Shown here: in pieces, positions 1 through 10,612 of the stretch
Numbering within the stretch: the stretch's first letter is position 1
Layout of the letters: every line of letters begins with the position of its first letter
Assembly: GCA_027600665.1 (NCBI GenBank)
Contig: JADGJL010000314.1
Location: forward strand, 1 to 25,587
Direction: 5' to 3'
Length of the DNA: 25,587 nucleotides
From: Irineochytrium annulatum
Lineage: Eukaryota; Chytridiomycota; Chytridiomycetes; Chytridiales; Chytridiaceae
Translations under genes and position numbers: made by a program
Notes under the pieces: model-generated
Told to the model about the DNA's origin: nothing
Database searches by the model: none
What the model saw: the letters and a program-made list of their open reading frames with translations, nothing else

Positions 1-307
1 ATTAAATGCACTTGACTTCCTATACAGTAGTAAATCGGGGAAAAAAAAAAAAAAAAAACCAAAAAAATGGAAAATGATCCTTAAATGTAATTTTTAAATA
101 AAAAGCAATAGATGTCTAATGTTTATTATATCAATCTGGTGCAGTGAAATGATTGATTGTCAATATAAAAACCGTGCAAAAGACACTCCGATAGGAAACC
201 CAGTGAGGTGACAAATAAAGTTGGACAGTGCAGGCAAATAACGTCGAAGAGACGATGCCAAAGGGGTTCGAGGGATTCGGAGTATGGCAGCGTGACATTA
301 CGCGCAT
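1..307. other. AT-rich 3' flank of the Sec14 gene, no gene seen
   Basis: This stretch is downstream of the Sec14-GOLD gene, which is on the minus strand. It is much more AT-rich than the coding DNA and has a run of 18 A residues at 41-58 followed by a shorter A run at 61-66. The short open frames that enter it have no recognisable features. It most likely holds the 3' untranslated region and the edge of the next intergenic space. Confidence 0.6.
122..127 (-). promoter_or_regulatory. Candidate polyadenylation signal of the Sec14 gene
   Basis: On the minus strand this reads AATAAA, about 180 bases past the Sec14 stop codon at 308-310. The hexamer and its distance are compatible with a eukaryotic poly(A) signal, but fungal signals are loose and the flank is AT-rich, so a chance match is possible. 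Confidence 0.35.
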
Positions 308-1849
308 TTACTCCTCCTCCGCATCCAAAAAGTCGCCCTCGTCATCATCGCTGGATTCCCCGCCGTTTGTCGGCGTGGACGAGTCCGTGTTGGTGATGTC
401 CGCGAGTTGGATGTCGACCGAGTACTCGAGCGGGACGGATGTGAGGTTGATGCCGGTGATCCCTTTGCTGATTTTCGTCCACGTAAACGTGTAGAAACCA
501 GGCTCAGCCGGGATTGACCCCTTCACGACCGATGCGTGGCTCTCCTGCGCCGAGTTCGAGACTATGATCGTGTCCTCGCTCGCGCCGTACTTGCGGTGGC
601 GCAGCTCGAACTGAACGGGCTTCTTCTGCGTCTTGAACTTATACACGAGGTTCGGGCTGCTGGAGATAACCAGCTCCTCCATCGGGACTGTGATTTCGTA
701 GCAATGGGGGTCTTTCGGGTCCTTGAGCTGCGCCGAGTAGTCGAATTCGGAGGCATTTTGAACCGCGCCCGGGCTGAACAAAGGAACGCAGCCGTTTGGC
801 ATGTGGGCGCATTTACAAGAGCCACCAAGGGACTAAATAGCGCTTAGTCGTAAGTAAGCAATATAAACAAAGGCTCACAATCGGCAGATTTTCCCGCGCA
901 ATATGCGTCAAGAGAACATCACTGGAATTGCTTCCCAAAATGTGCACCTTATCTAAAATCCCTTTGTCGAGCCACTTCTTTATCACGGACCAAACCCTCG
1001 TGAAGAGGCCAGGCGCGTTCACAAGGAAGAGTCGACCCAACCGCTCAGGATAGTACTTCGAGTCGTGTTCCGACAAGGCGCGCAGAATCGCCAATGCCGG
1101 CATGTGAAGCTGGTGCATCCCCATGCCAGTACAGTCGAAAATCACCGTTTGCTGCTCGAACGTTAAACACTGAAACCCTAAAACACTTCCTCCGCCTCAG
1201 TATACCTTCTCGACCTCCGATCCAATCTTCTCCGACGAGTCCTTCATCAACACGGTTGTCAAGAACTCGACAAGCCGGACATGATGGGCGACATACTCTT
1301 CCGCAGTCACCTCCGCTGCAAGCTTCTTCGTATTGTACCGCCCGATGAGCTCGATCACGATGGGGTTGCCGTCCCGGTCCGTCTTGTGGAAGCAACCTCC
1401 CCCACAGTGCTTCAAGAAGGGCGGCATGTTCGGGCTCGACATGTCTGGGTCCAGATCGGGGACGCCGCTGTATCCTCTCACGCCGTAGCAGTACGGATTC
1501 GACGGGGAGCCCATGGGCGGCAGCTCGTCGATCTTGTCCTTCTTCCTCCAGAGGTAGTAATCCCGGATCTGCTCGTACGCTTTCGTGACATCGAATTGCC
1601 GGGCCGTCAAGAAGCGCATGAAGGCCTACGAGGAAGGATCAAGCCAGTCAGCCAGCGATCATGGCCACCGGGGTGCCCGGCAAGGAGACATGTCCAGCGA
1701 ATCCGCACCTTGTCGTTCACTTCGGGCAGTTCGCTGACGCCAAGGGCGGCCTCGGCCTCCTTCTCCCACATCGCCTTCAGGTCCGCGAAGGCCTGCGCCT
1801 TGGTCGCCTCATCGAGAACGGGTACGGGGTCCTCCTGCTGTGACGCCAT
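308..1849 (-). CDS. Sec14-like phosphatidylinositol/lipid transfer protein with CRAL-TRIO and GOLD domains
   Basis: Four exons on the minus strand: 1849-1709, 1625-1206, about 1154-879 (acceptor could be 3 nt later) and 832-308, giving about 453 residues. All three introns are phase 0 with GT..AG ends. The N-terminal part has the CRAL-TRIO-N signature (FMRFLTARQFDVTKA, near residues 48-62). The lipid-binding CRAL-TRIO domain follows, with QTVIFDCTGMGMHQ, LVNAPGLFTRVW and, joined across intron 3, LPISLGGSCKCAHMPNGC, the classic end of a Sec14 fold. Residues about 322-425 form a beta-rich GOLD domain (YEITVPMEELVISS, then FYTFTWTKIS), and the protein ends in an acidic tail. By family, it should bind and exchange phosphatidylinositol and other lipids at membranes, with the GOLD domain as a partner-binding module. 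Its ATG lies only 97 bp after the AROM stop on the same strand. Ligand identity cannot be read from the sequence. Confidence 0.93.
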
Positions 1850-1946
1850 GGCCCTGGGCAGAGATCTGGTGTTTGATTTTGAGCTGAACTGTGGCCTATA
1901 TCATTGTGTGGGTTCACGCCCGTGCTTCTACTGACTAGCTAACTAA
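1850..1946 (-). promoter_or_regulatory. 97-bp spacer between the AROM stop and the Sec14 start
   Basis: Both flanking genes are on the minus strand, so this short spacer, if the genes are transcribed separately, must hold the 3' end of the AROM transcript and the promoter and 5' leader of the Sec14 gene. It contains a CTAACTAACTAG-type run next to the AROM stop and no clear AATAAA. Parts of both signals probably lie inside the neighbouring coding sequences. Confidence 0.5.
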
Positions 1947-4900
1947 CTAGTACGCCGCGTACACCGCGCGCCGCATCTCTTCCCGCGGTGGCCGACGTCC
2001 CGTCCATCTAACAAACTGCTCATAACCTTGCTCGATCAAAACCTCGATGCCCTCCACTGCCCGCCAATCCATCGACCCCTTGCGCGACGCCACCGCGACA
2101 ATAAGCGGGGTTTCCCGAGGCCTGTATGCCATTTCTATAATTATTCCCACCGAGCCGGTGCCCGAGCCCTGTTCCGCCGCGCTGGCAAGCTCGCCCCATG
2201 CCATCCCCGCCTGCGCGTCCCCGGGTATAGTTGACACAATTATCACCAGCCTGCGATTGCCGTCTTTCATCGAACCAACGACTGCCGGCAGTGAGTCAAC
2301 CGCATACAGAGTCGACACGACCTCGCGCAACGACTCTATCTTCGACACCGTCCGGTTCCACACACGAGGTTCCTTAACGCCAACGCTCTGCAACGCGTAT
2401 AGCGCAGCCCTCGACGTGCCTCCCGCCCCAATTACGCAACCCACGATTTCATCAAAACTGCTGAGGTCTGAACCTTTAAGCTGTGCGAGGATGCATCCCC
2501 TGATTCCAAGCCAGTCCGTGTTATCACCGAGAACCTGGCAGTGCTCCGGGTTTCGCGCATTCAAAGGCACGAGGGTGTTGACGGCTCCGATCACTTTAGC
2601 AGCCTCTGACAGTTGACTCACAATTCCATGCTTAACCACATCCTCCTTCAAAGGGATTGTCACGCTCCCACCGCCAAAGCTCCCGTCCTTCACCCCCTTA
2701 TTGATCACATCCTTCACATGCTTCCAGTCGGCGCTCTCGGAAAGGTGGTAGACGTGAGGCAGCCCGAGTCGCGTGAAACCGGTGTTGTGCAAGGTCGGGG
2801 ACATCGACTTCGAGATGGGGGATCCGAACAAGTAGATTTTCTTCGCAGGAAGGAGGCCGAGCAGCTTCCTGTACTCGTGGATCTGCCTGACGCTGAGCTG
2901 GCCGGGTGCCGCGCTCGCCGGAAGGCTTGGGTGCGTGACGGGCGTAAAGTAGCGATTGAGAGCGCGCGACATCTGGCCCATGGCACCCATGTTTAGCGCG
3001 ATCAGGGGCTTGACGGGCTGAAGGTTCATCGCGGGCACCGACACGGTCATGAAGCGATGCAGCGCAAAGCTATCCTCGAGGTTGTGCGCCCTCCCGATCA
3101 ACTTAACCGAGTCGCCAAAGCGATGCAGTTCGCGATACTTGTCTTTCATGCGGACAATCTGCGTATCGGCGTGACCGTTGACGCCTGCGAGGGCGCTCCC
3201 ATACCCATTTTCCTCCCAGACCGCCGTGCCCGCGACATCGTGGTAGCTGGCGATGATATGGCTGTTGCCCTTAGTCGCGAGGAAACCGTCGAGCTTCTGC
3301 CGCCGCTTCGAATCGTGAACCTCGCCGGCCTCTACGTCGACGAACTCGCACCCGAGCCTGGCACCGAGTCGCAAAAGCGAGAACATTCGATCCTCCTCGG
3401 CGTCCGGGAAAGCGCCGCCTTGGCTACGGGTTCGGACGGTGAAAATGATTGGCAGAGAGGAGGCCCTCCTAACCAATGCTACTTGTTGTGCGACAAAGGC
3501 CTCCTCCGTCGACTTCAACAAGTCCACCCGTAATTCCAGCGCGTCCACCCCTTCCGATATTTCCTCCATTATCGGAATCGAGTTCGTCACATCGGGAAAG
3601 GTCAGAGAGAGGAAGAAAGATGCGTCCCATCCCTCCACTTGTGCTGCATTCCCGTCCCACCGCGGAGCTTTTTGAGGCGACTTAGACAGGTGGAACTTAA
3701 CAAACCGAATTAGATCGCGCTCAACGACCCTCCAATCCTCTGCCGCCGTCTTGACAATGTGGAATTCGATAGTGCAAGCTGACGCGTATAAGGGCGATCG
3801 ACGAGCCCATACCGCCTGCGCGTCTTCGCCGTACACCGGCCGCGTCTTGTCGATGTTGAGGTAGTCCACAATAGCCTTCATGTCTCGAAGGATGTGCAGG
3901 ACGTGCCCCCTCCTTGGTTCTCCAACAATCCCTCCCCACCGCTTTAAGAGTTCTACCCCGCCCTGCGTCTCCACAATCCCGCCACCACACGAGATGACGC
4001 ACTTTGTCGGATTTTCGGACAAAGCCCGCTGCAGCAGCTGGACCTCTAGCGACCTAAATCCGTCCCACGTCCCACCGCTTTGAAAGAACTCCGGTATGGT
4101 CTTCCCCATGTGCGCCTCCATGTAATGGTCCATATCTACGAACGTCCTCCTCAGCGACTTGGCCACCACCTTCCCCATATGCGTCTTGCCCGCCCCCCGC
4201 ATCCCGATCAATATTAGCGTCGCGTCCTCCACATCCCACTCCTTCACATATAGCGACGGGAAGTCCACAACCTTATCCACTCCATTCACCAACTTTAACG
4301 TGTCCTCTCCTGCGCTCCCATGCCCCGCCGCATCGATCCCGCGTAGCGAGCATCCAAGCGTCGATTCAAGCGTGTCCCACCAAGCCGGCCACGTCTTCTC
4401 CACGCACCGCTTTTCCAGTACCGTCACTCCGTTTCCAGGGACGACTGCTCCGAGGAGGGAAAAGCTCATGGCAATCCTGTGGTCGTCGTAACAGAAGACG
4501 CCGCCCGCAGGCACCTTAAGCTTCTCGCGCGCGAGGCCCTCAACCTTGATTCCATCGGGCAACTCCGAGGCAATGATTCCGAATTTGGCCAATTGGCTCA
4601 CCATGGCGGCAATACGGTCGCATTCTTTGACACGCTGATTGGCGATTCCGTGGATGCAGGTGACATTGCCGCCTTTCGTCGCAACCGCGGCCAAGACGGA
4701 GGCGGTCAGGAAAGCGTCTGTCATAGACTCCATATCGATGCTCGGGAGCGGGGCGAGCGTATGAGGTCCCTGCACGGTGGTCTCGTGAGAAGTTTGGGTG
4801 ACTGTACAGCCCATCGGCTTCAGTACCTTCACAGCAAACTCGGAGTCGCCCTAAGATAATGGTTTTCAAAATTGCAAGCTAATGAGCAGAGTAAAGTAGA

Positions 4901-7032
4901 TTGTACCTGCAATGACTCGCTACCAATGTTCGTCACCGTCACCGCAGTACCCGTGATGGCCGCGAACGCCAGCGGGTACGTCGCCGAGCTCGCGTCGGCC
5001 TCTACGAGGTACTTCGTGGGGCTCTTGTACCCTCCCTTCGGTATCTCGTAAACGTTCGTCCCCACCCTCCGCGAGACAATCACGCCAAACGCCTTCATCA
5101 TCGATATGGTCATGTCAATGTACGGCTGTGAGATTACCGCGTCCCCAATCAGCTCTAGCGTCACGGCCTCGGTCGCGTATGGCGCCGACAGGAGGATCGA
5201 TGACACGTACTGCGAGCTTATGGACGCGGACAGCTTGATATGACCGCCCGGAAGACCCTTCCCACTTGGCGTTATCTCTAGTGGCAAGCATCCCTTTGAA
5301 CCGAGGTAGGTGACGTTTACGCCGTTGCTCGACAACGCGTCGACGAGCGGCCCGATCGGTCGCTGCTTCATCCTCGCGTTGCCCGTCACGACGGCCTTCG
5401 TATGCGGCGACCCGGCCGTCGCAGCCTTGATGAGGGTGCAGACGGTCGTGAGGAAGCGGGCGGCAGTGCCCGCGTTGCCTAGGTAGATTTCGCTGTCGGG
5501 GACTCGGAGCTTGCCACCGCCACCGTTGATGACTAAGACCTCACCCTCCTCCTCCCAATCGTACGAGATACCGACAAGTTTCTGCAGAGCATCGAGCATC
5601 ACGTGTACGTCGTCGGAGAAGAGGAGACCGCGGAGGCGGCAGATGCCCTCGCCTAGTGCGGCCAAGACGAGGGCGCGGTTTGAAATAGACTTCGACCCCG
5701 GGACGTTCAGCCGGACGGTCTTTCGATTGGTTTCCGCAATGAATTTGCGAACTTCAACCGCCGGTGAAAGGATTCTGCGTATAATTGCGTCGCCAACAAA
5801 GCTTGCCTTGGGTTCCTGCGTCTTGCCAATGCCAGCCAGAATCACCATGCGCTTCTGGTCGCCTTGATTCTTCTTGTCGACCTTCATAATATCCATCAGC
5901 CTTTCGACCGTAATCATGCCCCTCTTGTCGACACCACCCGAGGACACCACAAGCTCCTTCACCCGCTTATCGTCAACCGATATAGGCAGACCGTAGCTCT
6001 GAAGGCACCTCATTAACCTCCCTACGTCCACGTCCTTTAGGTGTCCCAATGCCCTTGCCACCTCCGCCTCCCGCACCATCCCGATGGCGACGCATTCCCC
6101 GTGCAGCAGCTCCGGCGCCAGAATGGCCTCGTAGGCGTGACCGATGGTGTGGCCGAAGTTAAGGAGGCCGCGGAGGCCGGTCTCGCGCTCGTCGACGGTA
6201 ACGACGTGAGCCTTAACCTTGACGCTCCCGAGAACGACCTTCTGCAGCAACGACGGGTCGATCGGTTTGTCGCTGCTGGTATTGCTCGCACTCAGCGCGA
6301 GGATCTCCTCAACGTGGTTCTCGAGCAGAGCAAAGTCGTCCTTGTCCCAAATCGCCGCCGTCTTAATGACCTCCGCTAGGCCGTTCACGAATTCGCGATG
6401 AGGGAGCGTGCGGATGTAGGCGAGATCGATGAAAATGCGACGTGGTTGGTGGAATGCACCGATTAAATTCTTTCCGTGAGGCGTGTCCACAGCCGTCTTT
6501 CCTCCGATGGACGAATCTACCATGGCCAGTAGTGTAGTCGGGATCTGAATGACCGGAACTCCGCGCATGAATGTCGCCGCGACGAAGCCTGAGCAGGCAC
6601 ATATCAGCGACAGGGATCGGCGAAGTAATAAAACAGTTGAATACCTATCATGTCGCCCATCACGCCTCCTCCCAGCGCAATCAAACAGGAATCTCGAGTG
6701 CATTTCATCGACAGCATCCAGTCCTCAACGGATGCCTTCATCTCGCGGGTCTTGGCGGTCTCTCCGGCCGGCAGAACGCGCGTGAGGACTCGTTTCGAAG
6801 GAGATGCAGCCGCCCCATTGACGGCGCCGGTTCCCGCAACGGCTTTCGACAGCAAACCGCGCAGGTGATCGAGATGCGGGGTCTTCCCTGCAATGTTCTC
6901 GTCTGTCACGATCACGTAGGTTGATGCGGTGACGGTCGCCACGATGTCCGCGACGATGCGGTCGGTCAGATCGTACCCGACAAGGACGACGTCGTCGGCG
7001 CCGAGGATGGGGACGTGGACGGCCGAGGTCAT
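1947..7032 (-). CDS. ARO1: Pentafunctional AROM polypeptide (shikimate pathway steps 2-6)
   Basis: Three exons: 7032-6645, 6588-4907 and 4850-1947, with introns of 56 nt in phase 1 and 56 nt in phase 0; about 1657 residues, close to the usual fungal length (yeast Aro1 is about 1590). In order: 3-dehydroquinate synthase (about 1-386; [17 protein letters not shown] and metal-site motifs [32 protein letters not shown]); EPSP synthase (about 403-857; [33 protein letters not shown]); shikimate kinase (about 900-1080; P-loop [12 protein letters not shown]); type I dehydroquinase (about 1104-1330; SYHD histidine near 1229 and a candidate Schiff-base lysine in VKLIG near 1275); shikimate dehydrogenase (about 1361-1657; [26 protein letters not shown]). 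All five sites look intact, so it should make EPSP from DAHP in the cytosol for aromatic amino acids. The ATG at 7032 is chosen because the upstream in-frame extension to 7059 begins with GTG. Confidence 0.97.
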
Positions 7033-7522
7033 CGCGACTAGGGAGCTGCAGAACTGCACTGGGCTTTCTTGAGATTCTCAGTGACGAAGTCCGATTAGAT
7101 CCACTCGAAACCCAGGCTTCGGCCTGCCACATCGATACATGGTGCACTGGGGCATGACGGACGCGATATCGACCTCTGAACGCGTCGGCGGGCGATATCC
7201 CCGGAAACCGGCGCCACTGTGGCGCCGTCGCCTGGTGATCGTCCCGGCGCGAGGCACTGGTCCGTCGGCCTGGAACGCGGGAGAGGCGCGTAGAACCCCG
7301 ATAGGCGCCAGAGGAGCACAGCGGGCAATCCCAATCAGGTCCGCGCACCGGGGGTTACCGCCCGGCGAGCGGGACAATGGCCGGGTCGCGCGAGTAATAT
7401 CTTGGCCTCATTGTCCTCAATCTTACGCGACAGCGCAGCACACGTCCCGTGCGACGACGGCCTCGCGCGCGAACCCCGCCGCCACCCCGACTGCGCTAAC
7501 GTGAAGGAGTACGCCGCTCGTC
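7033..7522. promoter_or_regulatory. Bidirectional promoter between AROM and the doublecortin gene
   Basis: This 490-bp region separates two divergent start codons, AROM at 7032 on the minus strand and the doublecortin protein at 7523 on the plus strand. It is GC-rich, so several frames stay open, but none gives a recognisable protein. It holds a 19-bp perfect palindrome at 7209-7227 and a further GGCGCC near 7304. I did not see a Gcn4-type TGASTCA site that could have explained amino-acid control of AROM. Confidence 0.6.
7209..7227. promoter_or_regulatory. Perfect 19-bp palindrome in the bidirectional promoter
   Basis: The sequence CGGCGCCACTGTGGCGCCG has two 9-base arms that are exact reverse complements around a single central T. 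It lies about 180 bases from the AROM start and about 300 from the doublecortin start. The symmetry is what a dimeric DNA-binding protein would use, and the CGG/CCG ends recall, but do not prove, fungal zinc-cluster sites. Function is inference. Confidence 0.45.
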
Positions 7523-10500
7523 ATGTCGATGCTAGACGAGTTCCGGAGCCGGCGGATAAGGATATTCCGGAACGGGGATGTCTTCAGCGCGCCAAAGAAG
7601 TACGTGGTCTCGTCGAGGATATTCCGCAACTTCGAGCAGGTATGGACGACACGCGTGAAATATTTTGTTTGCGCGCAATGGGTTGATTTTTGTACGCGTC
7701 CAGTTCCTGCTCACGGTCTCGGAGGACCTCGCGCTGTCGAATGGAGCTGTCCGCAGAATCTACACGATTGAGGGAGCTTCGGTGGTTGACTTGTTGGAGC
7801 TGCACGAGGGTCAGGACTACGTCGCTACCGCCGGAGAATCGTTTATGCACGCGCCGTACCCGACGGACGGCGTATCTTATCTGGAGCCTTGGATGAAGAG
7901 CGTAAAGAAACCTGTGTACGACCCCGTCGAGAACGAGAAGGAGAGAGCAGAAAGGGAGCGGCAGAAGCTTGATAAACCCCTTTTCAAACCCTCGGTAAAA
8001 CACGCCTTTTGTGTTATGCTTCGGCTTGTAAGCTAACTTGTACTCCAGAGCAAGGCATACAGAGTGGTGGTATTTCCAAACGGCGAGCCAGACCACCAAC
8101 CGCTTATTTTGACGCTAAACTATCGTAACTGCAAGTCGTTTGATCAGGTTTCAGTCTCTTTCACTTGCTAACGACACTAATGCCTGCTCATTAGCTTCTG
8201 GGTTTGCTAAGTTCAACAATGAAGTTGAAATCCGGATATGTGAGAAAACTGTACGACGCCGCGACCGGTGAAGTGGTACGGAATCTACAGGAAATCAAGG
8301 ACGGACAAAATCTTGTGGCTGGCACATGGGAATCGTTTCGGCAAGCCATGTATCCTGCCATCAATCCCATAATTAACTTCACGGATAAGAAAGAGCCTGA
8401 GGTATTTGAATGCAATGAGAGTCTTGCTAAGCAAGATTAGCGACCCCGGCCAGCCATTTTCTTCCCTAACGGCGATTCTTATCACCACGGCTACACGATT
8501 GCTATGTCCAAAACAAGATTCCCATCATTCAAAAAGGTAATAGGCCGCTCGAACTCCGTCACTACTAACGCCATGTGATAGTTCATCGACCACCTTAACG
8601 CGACTGTCGACTTGCCGGGCGGCAGGGTTACCAAGGTCTTCACGATGGAAGGCGAAGAGCTTGACAGCATTAACGACATTCTTGCCCTAATGGCCCCCGA
8701 CCCTTCCCCCATAGAAGAACAACCTCCCAAACTTAAGTCTATCGCCGAGCCGCGCCAATTTGTCATCTCCTGCGGCGACGACCCCTTCTACGCCGTCCCC
8801 TATGACCTAAACCGCATCCAAGCGCGTGCGGGCCACGCCATGGGCCTCGGTGGCGCCACGACGCACAACGACTTCATCGACCGCATCCGCAAGGTCGTCG
8901 TCACGTACCCGAAGCGAATCCGGCGGCGGTTTCAATTGCAGCTGCAGCAGCGAAAGCAAATGCAGCAGATGCAGCTGCGCAATAAATTGTCGGAGAGGCA
9001 TGAGAGCGGGGACGAGCACACGGACAGACAGAGCGAGAGCGAGGCGGAGGATTATGCGGACGATGCCGAGCTCACTGGTACGGAGGGCACGATGACGGTG
9101 CTGCCGCCGGAGGAGGGCACGTCGACGAAGCCGATTCGGGCCAGCGAGGCAACGCGGCGGTCGAGGACGCGCACGTCGGAGTCCGACGAAGGGTCCGCGT
9201 ACAGCGAAGAGCCGGTGGAGTCCGAGGACCCGAACCCGAGGAAGTCTAAACAGATCATGTCGAAGAAGGGGTCGACGCGCACTTCGCGGGCCGACGCGTC
9301 GCGAAGGACGTCGAGGGCCTCGTCCAAGGCGAGCCGGGATGAGCACGGGGACGAGATCGAGGAGGATGAGAGCATCCGTGGCGCGTCCTACCGCGACGGT
9401 GGGGAGGAGTACGGGGACGGGGACGTGAAGGTGTTTGGGTCGGCGGGGGATCTGGGCGACAGCGCAGGTAACATCGCGCCCGATATGCCACGTGTCGAGG
9501 ACGAGGGCGAAGTACAGCGGACCCGCCTGACGACGCCAGTGTTTGCGACGGAAGTCGGCGCAGACGTTACCATCACGGCGGCGTCGGCGAGGCCGTCGAA
9601 CGTGAAGCCAGCCAGGTCGATGAAGTCCGTCGTGGGCGAGCACCCGGATCCAGTATCGAAACAGCGGTCCAAGATATCCGTCGCCGGCGAGGCGCCGCAG
9701 GTCGGCAAGCAACGGTCAAGGGTCTCGGTCGCTGACGATGAGCCACAGGTTGCGAAGCAGCGCTCGAGAGTCTCCGTCGCTGCCGAGGAGGAGACCCCGA
9801 TCCAGAAGCAGCGTTCTAGGGTCTCGATCGCGGCTGAACAGGAGGCCCCAATTTCTAAGCAGCGCTCGAGGGTCTCTGTCGCGGCGGATGAGGGTACCGC
9901 CATGTCAACGCGGCAGTCGAAGGTGTCCGTCGCGGAAGACGATGAGCCCGGGTTGTGTAAGCAACGGTCGAAGGTCTCCGTAGCGCGCGACCGCTCAAAC
10001 GCGTCCGTCGCCAACGTCGCCGCCGAGGCCGAGCGTGCCGACGACGACGAGGCAAGGCCTCGAAAGTCGAAGGCATCAAAAAGCAAGGCCGGGTCGAAGC
10101 GGGCGTCGCAGATCTTGAATGACCAGGCGCCGGTAGAAGCGGGCGAGTACGCTGGGGAGCACCATGCGGATGAGCATGCGGCGCGGGCGGAGTACACGGA
10201 AGAATATATGCAGGATCAGGAGCAGTACGCGAGTGAGGGTGAGGAGCAACCCGGTGACGAGTACTTCTCGGATGATGTTGCCGGCGATGGCGACCGCGTG
10301 GGAGATGCCGGGAGTTACGGAGACGAGGTATTTGGAGAGGGACAGGACTACGAGAACGCCGAGCAGGGCAAAGTGGAGCCACGAGAGTCGGTGGGAAGAG
10401 ATACGGGTAACGAGGCGCCTGAGCCGAGGCCCTTAGAGGAGGTGAAGAGGTCGTCGAACTCCGTGGTGAGATCGAGTATACCCGTCCTGAGTACGCGCTT

Positions 10501-10612
10501 GCTTGCGTCGAAGGAGGCCCTGAACGCGGCGTTGGCGAAACCATCAAGAAAATCATCGGCGGCCAACAGGCTTGCGGCGGAGATGTCGGCTGAAGGACAA
10601 GCAGCAGTCTGA
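7523..10612 (+). CDS. Triple-doublecortin (DCX) microtubule-associated protein with long acidic, repeat-bearing tail
   Basis: Six exons: 7523-7639, 7704-7994, 8049-8147, 8195-8401, 8441-8536 and 8582-10612, about 946 residues. All five introns are phase 0, and the fourth is only 39 nt. Three doublecortin domains follow each other: DCX1 about 10-90 (RIRIFRNGDVFSAPKKYVV, then GAVRRIYTIEGASVVDL and GQDYVATAGESF), DCX2 about 138-222 (YRVVVFPNGEP, then GYVRKLYDAATGEVV and GQNLVAGTWESF), and DCX3 about 240-330 (PAIFFPNGDSYHHG, then GRVTKVFTMEGEELDSI). After DCX3 comes a Gln-rich stretch (LQLQQRKQMQQMQ) that may be a coiled coil. The rest is a disordered, acidic and Ser/Arg-rich tail with a seven-copy repeat around residues 630-745. 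DCX domains bind tubulin and stabilise microtubules, so a role in the cytoskeleton, axoneme or flagellar rootlet is likely. No kinase domain is attached, and I know no named orthologue. Confidence 0.9.
9659..10010 (+). repeat. In-frame tandem repeat, seven copies of a 16-17-residue unit
   Basis: Inside the last doublecortin exon the core KQRS(R/K)(V/I)S(V/I)A recurs seven times at intervals of about 48-51 bases, separated by acidic linkers such as DDEPQVA or EEETPIQ. The sixth copy is degraded (TRQSKVSVA). Each unit pairs a basic serine-rich core with an acidic spacer, giving an alternating charge pattern. The copies differ at the DNA level, so the array is not a very recent expansion. Confidence 0.9.

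Noticed and set aside
41..58. A18 run as a retrotransposon poly(A) tail
   Set aside because: No element body, target-site duplication or reverse-transcriptase sequence accompanies it; a simple homopolymer in AT-rich flank is enough.
7033..7059. Upstream extension of the AROM protein beginning at 7059
   Set aside because: The codon at 7059 is GTG, not ATG. The first in-frame ATG, at 7032, gives the N terminus expected for AROM.
7033..7522. Search for a Gcn4-type site (TGASTCA) controlling AROM
   Set aside because: No match was seen by eye in the 490-bp promoter, so general amino-acid control is not claimed.
8807..9712. 301-residue minus-strand open frame opposite the doublecortin tail
   Set aside because: Arg/Leu-rich antisense shadow of a repetitive GC-rich exon; no recognisable domain.
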